Positions 1-5,136 of a stretch of 6,160 bases of DNA are shown in pieces (position 1 is the stretch's first letter; each line of letters opens with the position of its first letter). The position numbers and the translations under genes are program-made. Under the pieces are notes generated by a model that ran no database searches, was not told the origin of the DNA, and saw nothing but the letters and a program-made list of their open reading frames with translations. Origin of the DNA: ARS21 sp964615505 (GTDB lineage Archaea; Nanobdellota; Nanobdellia; UBA10117; ARS21). The stretch spans positions 1 to 6,160 of the forward strand of contig CAZTOR010000025.1 in assembly GCA_964615505.1 (NCBI GenBank), in the 5' to 3' direction.

Positions 1-14
1 TTTTCTTCTGCCAT
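1..14 (-). CDS. start of a probable uS7 gene (partial)
   Basis: On the minus strand an ATG at 14-12 shares its first base with the last base of the uS12 stop codon (TAATG arrangement) and opens a frame reading Met-Ala-Glu-Glu before the window ends. In archaea uS12 is commonly followed directly by uS7, whose N-terminus is often of this short acidic type. Only four codons are visible, so the identification rests on gene order. The overlap suggests translational coupling with uS12, since no convincing Shine-Dalgarno motif precedes this ATG. Confidence 0.5.
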
Positions 15-457
15 TATCTTCGTCCGATTGTCTTCTCAATCTTACCTCTTGTTAATTGATTTAATGATTGACCATTTACTTTAACGACTTGCCATCGAAT
101 ATTCGGGATATCTCCTTTAGATTTTCCTTGGTGTCCGCCCATTCCTTCAACTATAACTTCATCGTGTTCATCAATAACTTTTGCTGCATTTTCTCGAGGT
201 AAAAAAACAGTAATTTGTTTACTATTCTTAATTAATTGAACTCTTGCCGCCTTTCGCATAGCAGAATTCGGTTGCTTTGCTTCAACTTGTCTTTTTTCTA
301 AAACAATTGCTCTTGCTTGAGGTGATCCTTCCAAGGGGTCACTCTTTAATTTTAGCTTAAACTTCTTTCTAACGTGTCGTTTGTTATTCATTTGAAATTT
401 CTTTCTACGTTTAGACAATTTCGTTGCTGCATTTAGTCCTCGAGACTTATTTGCCAT
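14..457 (-). CDS. rps12: 30S ribosomal protein uS12 (S12)
   Basis: This is the small-subunit protein that lines the decoding centre and helps monitor codon-anticodon pairing. It has 147 residues, the usual archaeal length, with a very basic N-terminal extension (residues 4-38) of the type that threads through the subunit. The hallmark decoding loop Lys-Gln-Pro-Asn-Ser-Ala is at residues 61-66 and is followed by an R-K-x2-R-V-Q-L-I-K-N segment. The Asp-Glu-His-Asp-Glu-Val strand is at 96-101. The second decoding loop, usually Gly-Asp-Ile-Pro-Gly-Val-Arg, reads G-D-I-P-N-I-R at 115-121, so the normally conserved glycine is Asn119. The start at 457 is supported by a TATA box centred about 28 bp upstream. 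It appears to be cotranscribed with the partial gene at the window edge. The family assignment is certain; the altered loop is the only oddity. Confidence 0.97.
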   Translation of the reverse strand: MANKSRGLNAATKLSKRRKKFQMNNKRHVRKKFKLKLKSDPLEGSPQARAIVLEKRQVEAKQPNSAMRKAARVQLIKNSKQITVFLPRENAAKVIDEHDEVIVEGMGGHQGKSKGDIPNIRWQVVKVNGQSLNQLTRGKIEKTIGRR

Positions 458-481
458 TGTTTTATTGCTCGTTCTCGTGTA

Positions 482-489
482 TTTATAAA
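482..489 (-). promoter_or_regulatory. TATA box of uS12
   Basis: The palindromic octamer TTTATAAA is centred about 28 bp upstream of the uS12 ATG. This is the distance at which archaeal TBP/TFB would start transcription within a base or two of the start codon, so the transcript would be leaderless or nearly so. No ribosome binding site lies in between. Confidence 0.6.
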
Positions 490-539
490 ACTTACTCTTT
501 GATTTTCAATGGACTATCAAGCAAAGTCTCTTCAAAAGA

Positions 540-547
540 TTTATAAA
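540..547 (+). promoter_or_regulatory. distal TATA-like box of tfb
   Basis: TTTATAAA is preceded by the purine-rich stretch CAAAAGA, which could act as a BRE. Used in the plus direction it would start transcripts near position 569-571, right at the start of the inverted repeat at 571-593. Because the octamer is palindromic it could also read leftwards, but the box at 482-489 is much better placed for uS12. Confidence 0.4.
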
Positions 548-562
548 CTAACCAGAGTTTAG

Positions 563-570
563 CTTATAAA
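563..570 (+). promoter_or_regulatory. proximal TATA box of tfb
   Basis: CTTATAAA ends directly before the inverted repeat at 571-593. A start about 26 bp from its centre would fall near position 592, giving tfb an untranslated leader of roughly 18 nt. That leader contains no recognisable Shine-Dalgarno sequence. tfb therefore differs from the other genes here, whose TATA boxes point to leaderless starts. Confidence 0.5.
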
Positions 571-593
571 GATTGCTTAACCACTGAGCAATC
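571..593. repeat. perfect 7-bp inverted repeat in the tfb promoter
   Basis: GATTGCT (571-577) and its exact reverse complement AGCAATC (587-593) are separated by 9 bp. Half-site starts are 16 bp apart. The element fills the space between the proximal TATA box and the expected start point, the usual place for an archaeal repressor operator. If transcription began from the distal TATA instead, the same bases could form a hairpin at the very 5' end of the mRNA. No binding protein can be named. Confidence 0.45.
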
Positions 594-609
594 AACAATT
601 AGATTTAAA

Positions 610-1593
610 ATGGTAGCAAGTGTCGCTTCGTGCCGAGATTGTAAAAGTATTGATCTAGTCGTCGATCATAAAAGAGGCGAAGTTACATGTCGGAGCTGCG
701 GTTTAATTATTGAAGATAATATTATTGATGAAGGTCAAGAATGGCGAGAATTTTCAGGTGAAGGTCAAGATGGTAGAAGAGCCGGTGCACCTTCAAGTTA
801 TGCTAAACACGATATGGGTACTGGAACCGAAGTAGGTTCTAGCTCAGAAGTTTATTCTCTTTCCGTTAAAGATAGAAGAAAATATTTAAGACTACGAAAG
901 TGGCACAACCGTTCTTCAACTTCTCTGGAAAGAAATCTAAAATATGCATTAGCTGATCTTAAAAGAATATCCTCTCTTTTGAAAATACCTCCTGCAATCG
1001 AAGAAGAAGCTGCAAGAATTTACAGAATGGCAGTTGAAAGAGGATTGGTTCGTGGACGATCTATGGAATGTGTTGTAGTTGGAGCAATTTATATTGCATC
1101 AAGATTATTTAACCTTCCAAGATCTCTGAATGAAGTTTGTCAATTGACAAACAACAATAAACGAGACGTTGGAAAGACATATCGATTTATTGCAAGAGAA
1201 CTCGGAATTCGAATGCTTCCAAGTTCAGCAGGTGATTATATTCCTAAATTTGCAAATAGATTAGGATTCTCTGCAGAAACACAAACACAGGCACAGAAGA
1301 TTCTAGAAATTGCTAAAGATTCCGAATTAACTTCGGGTCGAGGTCCAACTGGACTTGCTGCAGCTGCGCTTTACGTAGCATCTCTAATTACTGGAGAAAA
1401 AAGAACACAAAGGGAAATTGCAGACGTAGTTGGAGTAACTGAAGTTACAATTCGAAATAGATACAAAGAAATGATTGAAAAATTGGATTTAGATCATCTC
1501 ATCGAAGAAGCTAAAGCAAAAAGAGAAGCTGAAAGAAAAGAAATGGGTAAAGCTGAAGATGAAGAAGAAGATAAACTTAGAATCCAAGAATAA
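610..1593 (+). CDS. tfb: transcription initiation factor B (TFB)
   Basis: TFB is the archaeal homologue of eukaryotic TFIIB. It bridges TBP on the TATA box and RNA polymerase, contacts the BRE, and helps open the promoter. The 327 residues show the standard order. An N-terminal zinc ribbon has C8-x2-C11 and C27-x2-C30. A B-reader/linker region follows (about 40-100, including an EWREF-like segment and S-S-Y-A-K-H-D). Two cyclin-like repeats come next (about 110-200 and 210-294). The second holds the helix-turn-helix T-Q-R-E-I-A-D-V-V-G-V-T-E-V-T-I-R-N-R at 266-284, which reads the BRE. The last ~30 residues form a highly charged Lys/Glu tail rather longer than in typical TFBs. The gene is divergent from uS12, and its stop codon directly abuts the stop of the convergent 134-aa gene. 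It is probably the housekeeping TFB, but paralogues elsewhere cannot be excluded. Confidence 0.97.
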   Translation: MVASVASCRDCKSIDLVVDHKRGEVTCRSCGLIIEDNIIDEGQEWREFSGEGQDGRRAGAPSSYAKHDMGTGTEVGSSSEVYSLSVKDRRKYLRLRKWHNRSSTSLERNLKYALADLKRISSLLKIPPAIEEEAARIYRMAVERGLVRGRSMECVVVGAIYIASRLFNLPRSLNEVCQLTNNNKRDVGKTYRFIARELGIRMLPSSAGDYIPKFANRLGFSAETQTQAQKILEIAKDSELTSGRGPTGLAAAALYVASLITGEKRTQREIADVVGVTEVTIRNRYKEMIEKLDLDHLIEEAKAKREAERKEMGKAEDEEEDKLRIQE

Positions 1594-1998
1594 TTATAGA
1601 CGGCTCTGATTTCCAAATATCCGTGTTTCTAAAGTGTTTAACTCTTTCTCTCCGGCTCGAGCAAGTTTTCCAATGACATCTTGTCTCAAAGCATTATTGT
1701 TAACTGGCTGTCCATACAAATCGATACCTCCGGAAGATTCATAATCTAAAATAGATTCAGCATGGTCTGCAGTAATCACAACGAGTTCTGATCCATCAGT
1801 AACCAATCTTACAGAATATAGTTGTTTATTTATGTCAACTTCAAATTCAAGATTTATTCCTGCACCTGAACGATGTATCTGTTCAATCTTTCGAACGTTG
1901 CTGTTTAAATTATTTGAATCCATAATATATGTCATAATATATTTATTATCGGTAATTAAGGGACCGGTGCCGCTCTCCGGAACTAAATTATAAACCAT
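1594..1998 (-). CDS. uncharacterised 134-aa protein
   Basis: I do not recognise this family. The frame is open for 134 codons. The protein is cysteine-free and has no signal peptide or membrane segment. Its central part (about 45-85) looks like alternating beta strands, with an I-N-L-E-F-E-V-D stretch and then V-R-L-V-T-D-G-S-E-L-V-V-I-T. The C-terminal third is polar and probably helical (about 100-125). The start at 1998 is chosen because a TATA-like box at 2020-2027 is centred about 25 bp upstream, which fits a leaderless transcript. Internal ATGs at 1935 and 1923 are alternatives. It lies downstream of trm1 on the same strand with a 32-bp gap and converges with tfb without any intervening base. 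A small cytoplasmic alpha/beta protein is all that can be inferred. Confidence 0.7.
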   Translation of the reverse strand: MVYNLVPESGTGPLITDNKYIMTYIMDSNNLNSNVRKIEQIHRSGAGINLEFEVDINKQLYSVRLVTDGSELVVITADHAESILDYESSGGIDLYGQPVNNNALRQDVIGKLARAGEKELNTLETRIFGNQSRL

Positions 1999-2019
1999 CT
2001 ACTCAGAAACCCATTGAAC

Positions 2020-2027
2020 TATTTAAA
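2020..2027 (-). promoter_or_regulatory. TATA box of the 134-aa gene
   Basis: TTTAAATA on the minus strand lies in the short gap after the trm1 stop, centred about 25 bp before the ATG at 1998. It supports an independent leaderless transcript and the longer start choice for that gene. Confidence 0.5.
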
Positions 2028-2030
2028 TTT

Positions 2031-3119
2031 TTATCTTGTGAGGAGTTTCAAAAATGTTCGAGGCGGAATATTTGAACGGATACCTGTTGGAGAAAAATGA
2101 GTCCTACTTGCTAAATAGCCTTTATTCCGTATAGACTCTATCAATTTTGACATCTTGGGTAAATCTTTTTTCTTTTCAATATTCTTAGCAATTGAGTGGT
2201 AATCAAAATAACCAAAAACATTCAATTTCGATTCTTCTTTAATTAAATCTATTAATTTTCCTCCAGTAATTTTATCAACTAATTCATTATCCCAAAGCTT
2301 TCCGATCCATAACGGTCCAATTTGATTAAAATAGCCTCCGCAAGGGCATCTTTTTTTACTATTTGTAAAAAAATCACTTATCTTAAAATTTGTACATTCC
2401 TGACAATAAAACAAAGGTCTAACTTTCTTTTTAATAGTTGATCTAACCTTTTCTGTTTGTTTAAAATAAACTCGCATATAGTGATTTGAACTATGACTAA
2501 AAATTGGTTCCAAACTAATTTTTTGCTTTAATCCTTCTTCGACAACTTTCTTAATTAGAATCCGAATTCCTACTTCAAACATGAACTTTGTTCTATTAAC
2601 TTTTGAACCATATTTACGCATTCCTGCCTTCGGATAAGTTCCAACCAAAGCTGAAGTGTCTGTTGCAGTAACTCCCAAAATTCCACCTTTTCTTAATCGA
2701 CTAATTGAATCTTCTAAAAAAGGTACGGGCGTTCCAAACGGATCAACATCAATAAAATCATATTTTCTTCTGCTACTTTTTAGCAATTTATTTGCCGAAA
2801 TATTAAACACTTCAACCTTTAATTTATTCAATTTGGCGTTCTTTTTTATCAAAGTATATGCATTAGGATTACCATCATTTAAATCAACCTTTGAACCGAT
2901 CACTTCTTTAGCAATTCTGAGACCTTTTGCGCCAGTTCCAGCCAATAAATCCAATACTTTTGGTTTTTTTAGAGTACTTTTGATAATTTCAACAGTAATA
3001 TCTCTATTTAATTTCATTATAGGATTAAAGAAAACAGGCATGTTTGAATCTAATTTATACTTTTTGAGATCTGGAACAAATAACTTTGTTTCACCTTCAA
3101 TAATTCGAACTAAATCCAT
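2031..3119 (-). CDS. trm1: tRNA (guanine-26-N2)-dimethyltransferase
   Basis: Trm1 uses S-adenosylmethionine to methylate the N2 of G26 at the junction of the D and anticodon stems of many tRNAs, once or twice. The 362-residue length is normal for archaea. Visible motifs in order are F-F-N-P-I-M-K-L-N-R-D (30-40), the SAM-binding loop V-L-D-L-L-A-G-T-G-A-K-G (55-66), the acidic D-L-N-D (79-82), the catalytic-site D-V-D-P-F-G-T-P (124-131) and T-A-T-D-T-S-A-L-V-G (151-160). A C-terminal zinc site follows (C239-x2-C242, C258-x-C260), then the family signature S-R-T-H-F-S-P-T-G-I-R (338-348). It lies 30 bp downstream of the 104-aa gene and has its own weak TATA-like element. The tRNA-Lys at the end of this window has A at position 26, so it would not be a substrate. 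Confidence 0.96.
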   Translation of the reverse strand: MDLVRIIEGETKLFVPDLKKYKLDSNMPVFFNPIMKLNRDITVEIIKSTLKKPKVLDLLAGTGAKGLRIAKEVIGSKVDLNDGNPNAYTLIKKNAKLNKLKVEVFNISANKLLKSSRRKYDFIDVDPFGTPVPFLEDSISRLRKGGILGVTATDTSALVGTYPKAGMRKYGSKVNRTKFMFEVGIRILIKKVVEEGLKQKISLEPIFSHSSNHYMRVYFKQTEKVRSTIKKKVRPLFYCQECTNFKISDFFTNSKKRCPCGGYFNQIGPLWIGKLWDNELVDKITGGKLIDLIKEESKLNVFGYFDYHSIAKNIEKKKDLPKMSKLIESIRNKGYLASRTHFSPTGIRSNIPPRTFLKLLTR

Positions 3120-3140
3120 TATTAACTATCATTGGTTTAG

Positions 3141-3149
3141 CTTAAAAAA
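3141..3149 (-). promoter_or_regulatory. composite T-tract/TATA element before trm1
   Basis: On the minus strand six T residues followed by AAG begin immediately after the stop codon of the 104-aa gene. The T-to-A step is about 24 bp upstream of the trm1 ATG, a suitable TBP position for a leaderless start. The same T run could act as an oligo-U terminator for the upstream transcript. As a TATA box it is weak. Confidence 0.4.
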
Positions 3150-3464
3150 TTAAGCCAAATCTTTGAAAAATTCCCAAACCGGATATAAATTTCCAGTTGA
3201 TGGTGAAGTCTTGTAAAGTAAAGTCATTTTGCCCTCAGATACTCTAAATCTAGCAAAAATCTTGCCTGACGGGTGCTTCAATAAGTATATACTTGGCGGC
3301 CAGCTTGCAGCAATTTTGTCAATCTTAGATTTGAACTTGTTCTTGTCCTTAATATCATTTCTAGATACATATACATACTTATACTTCAAAAAGGGTGCAG
3401 CATAGGTCTTTTTAACACGAATAACTGCTAATTTGTCCTCAAATTTAACACTCTTCCTAACCAT
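3150..3464 (-). CDS. uncharacterised small basic protein (104 aa)
   Basis: I do not recognise this protein. It is strongly basic, with 18 lysines (11 of them AAG) plus several arginines, and rich in aromatic residues. The N-terminal part (about 11-35) and the part around 58-85 look like beta strands: the first with K-Y-K-Y-V-Y-V-S, the second with a P-S-G-K-I-F-A-R-F-R-V segment. A lysine-rich helix-like stretch at 37-53 and a Trp-Pro-Pro at 55-57 separate them. There is no cysteine, signal peptide or membrane segment. It sits between eL33 and trm1 on the same strand, with a good TATA box for a leaderless start at 3464. The composition and position among ribosomal and tRNA-modification genes suggest an RNA- or ribosome-associated protein, but that is inference only. 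Confidence 0.75.
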   Translation of the reverse strand: MVRKSVKFEDKLAVIRVKKTYAAPFLKYKYVYVSRNDIKDKNKFKSKIDKIAASWPPSIYLLKHPSGKIFARFRVSEGKMTLLYKTSPSTGNLYPVWEFFKDLA

Positions 3465-3483
3465 ATTTAATTAATCTCGTTTT

Positions 3484-3493
3484 TATTTAAAAA
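3484..3493 (-). promoter_or_regulatory. TATA box of the 104-aa gene
   Basis: TTTTTAAATA on the minus strand is one of the better TATA boxes in the window. Its T-to-A step is about 24 bp from the ATG at 3464, which implies a leaderless transcript and supports that start codon. The perfect inverted repeat at 3503-3521 lies 9 bp upstream of it. Confidence 0.55.
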
Positions 3494-3502
3494 GCTAACG
3501 GT

Positions 3503-3521
3503 ACTGTTATTATTCAACAGT
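3503..3521. repeat. 6-bp inverted repeat upstream of the 104-aa gene
   Basis: ACTGTT (3503-3508) and AACAGT (3516-3521) are exact reverse complements around a 7-nt AT-rich loop. The element lies in the 129-bp spacer between eL33 and the 104-aa gene. It could be an upstream regulator site for the latter or a hairpin in the 3' end of the eL33 transcript. A match this short can occur by chance. Confidence 0.25.
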
Positions 3522-3576
3522 GAATACACTAAGTATTAACTTCTAAGATGTACACCTAAATAGTAGTTGGTTTATT

Positions 3577-3581
3577 AAAAA
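3577..3581 (-). terminator. possible oligo-T terminator of eL33
   Basis: Five consecutive T residues on the minus strand begin 12 nt past the eL33 stop, in an AT-rich stretch. Archaeal RNA polymerase ends transcripts at such runs without needing a hairpin. In so AT-rich a spacer the run alone is weak evidence. Confidence 0.3.
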
Positions 3582-3593
3582 CTTTATTGAAAA

Positions 3594-3854
3594 TTATTCG
3601 ATAGAAATCTTAGTTCCCAGTGATTGTCCTGGAAGTCCACCTTGGTCGAATCGAACTCTAACCGCACCTTTATTCCCGTGTGGCTTTGTAATTATACCTT
3701 CAATTTTCTTGCCCGAGGGAGTTGTCCAAATTGCTTTCTTGCCCTTGAGCTTGGCGGCTTCTTCTTTGTTATTTACTCCTTCTGGAATCAAAATCATTTG
3801 ATTGTTAACTTGTGTTTTGTATGATCCTCGGTATGCAGATATAATTGCTTCCAT
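3594..3854 (-). CDS. rpl35ae: 50S ribosomal protein eL33 (L35Ae)
   Basis: This large-subunit protein is shared by eukaryotes and only part of the archaea and is absent from bacteria. From the ATG at 3854 it has 86 residues, matching archaeal L35Ae. Family features are the Y-R-G-S segment (8-11), the N-N-K-E-E-A-A-K helix (28-35), T-P-S-G-K-K (45-50), H-G-N-K-G (59-63) and the closing R-F-D-Q-G-G-L-P-G-Q-S-L-G-T-K (68-82). The frame stays open upstream to a TTG at 3920, but that start would overlap the rhodanese stop and add residues the family lacks. A TATA-like box at 3876-3885 is spaced for a leaderless start at 3854. An in-frame ATG at 3866 is a less likely alternative. The gene lies 59 bp downstream of the rhodanese gene. 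Confidence 0.94.
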   Translation of the reverse strand: MEAIISAYRGSYKTQVNNQMILIPEGVNNKEEAAKLKGKKAIWTTPSGKKIEGIITKPHGNKGAVRVRFDQGGLPGQSLGTKISIE

Positions 3855-3875
3855 GACTATTGACATATGAGATTC

Positions 3876-3885
3876 GTTTAAAAAC
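3876..3885 (-). promoter_or_regulatory. composite T-tract/TATA box of eL33
   Basis: GTTTTTAAAC on the minus strand is palindromic apart from its centre and has its T-to-A step about 25 bp upstream of the ATG at 3854. This spacing decides the start of eL33, because the upstream TTG and the ATG at 3866 would be too far or too close. The five T residues, 30 nt after the rhodanese stop, could also terminate that transcript. Confidence 0.5.
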
Positions 3886-3913
3886 TTATTGATATTAACT
3901 CCTAATAATTGGT

Positions 3914-4498
3914 TTAACAAGTCAAAGAACCTTCAATCTTGCAATATACATTTCTTTCTGATTCTAATTTACCTGGATCTGGTCCCGAATGTATATATTC
4001 CATTGTGTCAAGTTCGGCCCATTCATTCGGATAATTCCATGATTCAAATTCATATCTCCATTCATTCCATCCAATTGACATTTCTTTTACGAATATATCA
4101 TTTTGTGCCAAAAGCATGCCTGCTTTTCTCCCAGTCATACAGGCTGAACTGTAACAGTAAATAATTATGTATTTCTCCGGATTATCTTTGTCTAATTTAG
4201 AAAAGATATCTATGAACTCTTGATTATTAAGATTTGCAGGAATATTTATTGCGCCAATAATATGTTCTTCTTCATATTCCTTTTTTGTTCTTAAATCAAC
4301 TAAAATAAAATTTTCATGACCTTGATCCATTTCTTTTCTTAAATGATGAGGTGATACAAGAGTTGATGCTTCAGATTCATAATATAATTTAATTAATTCA
4401 TTATTAGAATAATTTGAGGAAGAAAATGATGAAATGAAAATTCCGGCCATTACACCTAATACAAATACAATCAAAATTTTTCTTAATTTTAGCTTCAT
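3914..4498 (-). CDS. membrane-anchored or exported rhodanese-domain protein
   Basis: Rhodanese domains transfer sulfur or carry a persulfide on an active-site cysteine. The 194 residues begin with a basic N-terminus and a hydrophobic segment (about 8-25) that should act as a signal anchor or signal peptide, so the domain would face outside the cytoplasm. There is no lipobox cysteine. The domain (about 48-150) has the expected V-D-L-R (67-70), E-E-H-I-I-G-A-I-N-I-P (77-87) and a strand ending I-I-I-Y-C. Cys115 is the predicted catalytic residue. The active-site loop reads C-Y-S-S-A-C-M-T-G-R (115-124), longer than the common six-residue loop and with a second cysteine, Cys120. A Trp-rich segment G-W-N-E-W-R (143-148) follows. 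The C-terminus adds Cys186 and ends in Cys194. The substrate is unknown. It is flanked by dcd and eL33, with its own weak promoter. Confidence 0.88.
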   Translation of the reverse strand: MKLKLRKILIVFVLGVMAGIFISSFSSSNYSNNELIKLYYESEASTLVSPHHLRKEMDQGHENFILVDLRTKKEYEEEHIIGAINIPANLNNQEFIDIFSKLDKDNPEKYIIIYCYSSACMTGRKAGMLLAQNDIFVKEMSIGWNEWRYEFESWNYPNEWAELDTMEYIHSGPDPGKLESERNVYCKIEGSLTC

Positions 4499-4524
4499 AT
4501 TTTATTAAATTCTTTAGCTAAATA

Positions 4525-4533
4525 CATAAAAAA
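4525..4533 (-). promoter_or_regulatory. possible T-tract/TATA element of the rhodanese gene
   Basis: On the minus strand six T residues followed by ATG (not in frame) lie 9 nt past the dcd stop. The T-to-A step is about 29 bp before the rhodanese ATG, slightly further than at the other junctions, so use as a TATA box is less sure. It could equally be just an oligo-U terminator for dcd. Confidence 0.35.
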
Positions 4534-4542
4534 GGATTTATT

Positions 4543-5103
4543 CTAAAGCATCTCGGCTTCTCGTTCAGATTGAAGTTCTTCATCGAGATAAACTCTACTA
4601 CCTGTTGTTCCGGTTTGACCTTTATATTTACCTGAATATGGTTTATCTACTGGTTTATCTAATTTTGAGAAAACTAATTGACAAATTCTTCTTCCCGAAT
4701 CAACTCTAATGGGTAATTGATTGGCATTAAATAACTCCAAAGTTATCTGACCTTCAAATCCCGGATCAACCCATCCTGCATTTTGTATGAAAAGACCCAT
4801 TCGACCAATTGAACTTCTGCCTTCAACAAAAGCAACCAAATCGTTTGGAATCTTAACATACTCCCTCGTTGTCGCGAGAATGAATGATTTTGGTGGAATT
4901 ACAATGGACTCAGCTTTGATTTTTCGATATTTTATTTCATCATTCATAGAAATGGATTCTTTCAAAAAATCGTCGACTACTAAAAAATTATTACCTAAAG
5001 TTAGATCAACAGAAGCTGGCTGTATTTGATTAATCTCTATCGGATCAATTGAAATCTTCTTAGAATCCAAATAATCTTTTATTGTTCTGTCAGATAAAGT
5101 CAT
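4543..5103 (-). CDS. dcd: dCTP deaminase
   Basis: The enzyme deaminates dCTP to dUTP, the first step towards dUMP and thymidylate. It belongs to the trimeric dUTPase superfamily. The 186-residue length is typical. Visible motifs are Q-P-A-S-V-D-L-T-L-G (28-37), the nucleotide-binding G-R-S-S-I-G-R (95-101), A-G-W-V-D-P-G-F-E-G (109-118) with I-T-L-E-L-F-N (120-126), where Glu123 corresponds to the catalytic glutamate, and the C-terminal lid Y-K-G-Q-T-G-T-T-G-S-R (160-170). Some archaeal members, such as that of Methanocaldococcus jannaschii, also hydrolyse dUTP to dUMP. The lid here does not let me tell the two classes apart. The last ~15 residues are an acidic, polar tail. The gene follows eS8 with a 33-bp gap that contains a well-placed TATA box. 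There is no functional link to its ribosomal neighbours. Confidence 0.95.
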   Translation of the reverse strand: MTLSDRTIKDYLDSKKISIDPIEINQIQPASVDLTLGNNFLVVDDFLKESISMNDEIKYRKIKAESIVIPPKSFILATTREYVKIPNDLVAFVEGRSSIGRMGLFIQNAGWVDPGFEGQITLELFNANQLPIRVDSGRRICQLVFSKLDKPVDKPYSGKYKGQTGTTGSRVYLDEELQSEREAEML

Positions 5104-5109
5104 ACTAGT

Positions 5110-5115
5110 AAAAAA
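5110..5115 (-). terminator. possible oligo-T terminator of eS8
   Basis: Six T residues on the minus strand lie 21 nt after the eS8 stop, between the dcd TATA box and the dcd start codon. A leaderless dcd transcript would not contain them, whereas a transcript reading out of eS8 would, so they could end the eS8 message. Confidence 0.35.
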
Positions 5116-5124
5116 TTATAAGAG

Positions 5125-5132
5125 ATATAAAA
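5125..5132 (-). promoter_or_regulatory. TATA box of dcd
   Basis: TTTTATAT on the minus strand is centred about 25 bp upstream of the dcd ATG and lies wholly in the short gap after eS8. It implies an independent leaderless dcd transcript. Confidence 0.6.
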
Positions 5133-5136
5133 GATT

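Noticed and set aside
497..526. Imperfect inverted repeats (CTTTG/CAAAG and TTGAT/ATCAA) in the uS12-tfb spacer
   Set aside because: The arms are five bases, overlap each other and need an internal bulge to pair together. In such AT-rich sequence this is expected by chance.
1923..1935. Internal ATG codons as starts of the 134-aa gene
   Set aside because: The TATA-like box at 2020-2027 is spaced for a leaderless start at 1998. The internal sites have only AT-rich sequence within the open frame upstream. They are kept as alternatives, not the main call.
2656..3153. 165-codon open frame on the plus strand opposite trm1
   Set aside because: It lies antisense to the well-conserved trm1 gene. Its hydrophobic Phe/Leu/Ile-rich translation is what the complement of Lys/Asn-rich AT-rich codons gives, and it has no promoter of its own that I can see.
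3899..3903. AGGAG on the minus strand, resembling a Shine-Dalgarno site before eL33
   Set aside because: It is more than 30 nt from the nearest plausible ATG and upstream of the TATA box, so it would not be in the transcript.
3624..5029. Plus-strand open frames at 3624-3824, 3889-4164 and 4787-5029
   Set aside because: They are antisense shadows of eL33, the rhodanese gene and dcd, whose protein motifs are unmistakable on the other strand.
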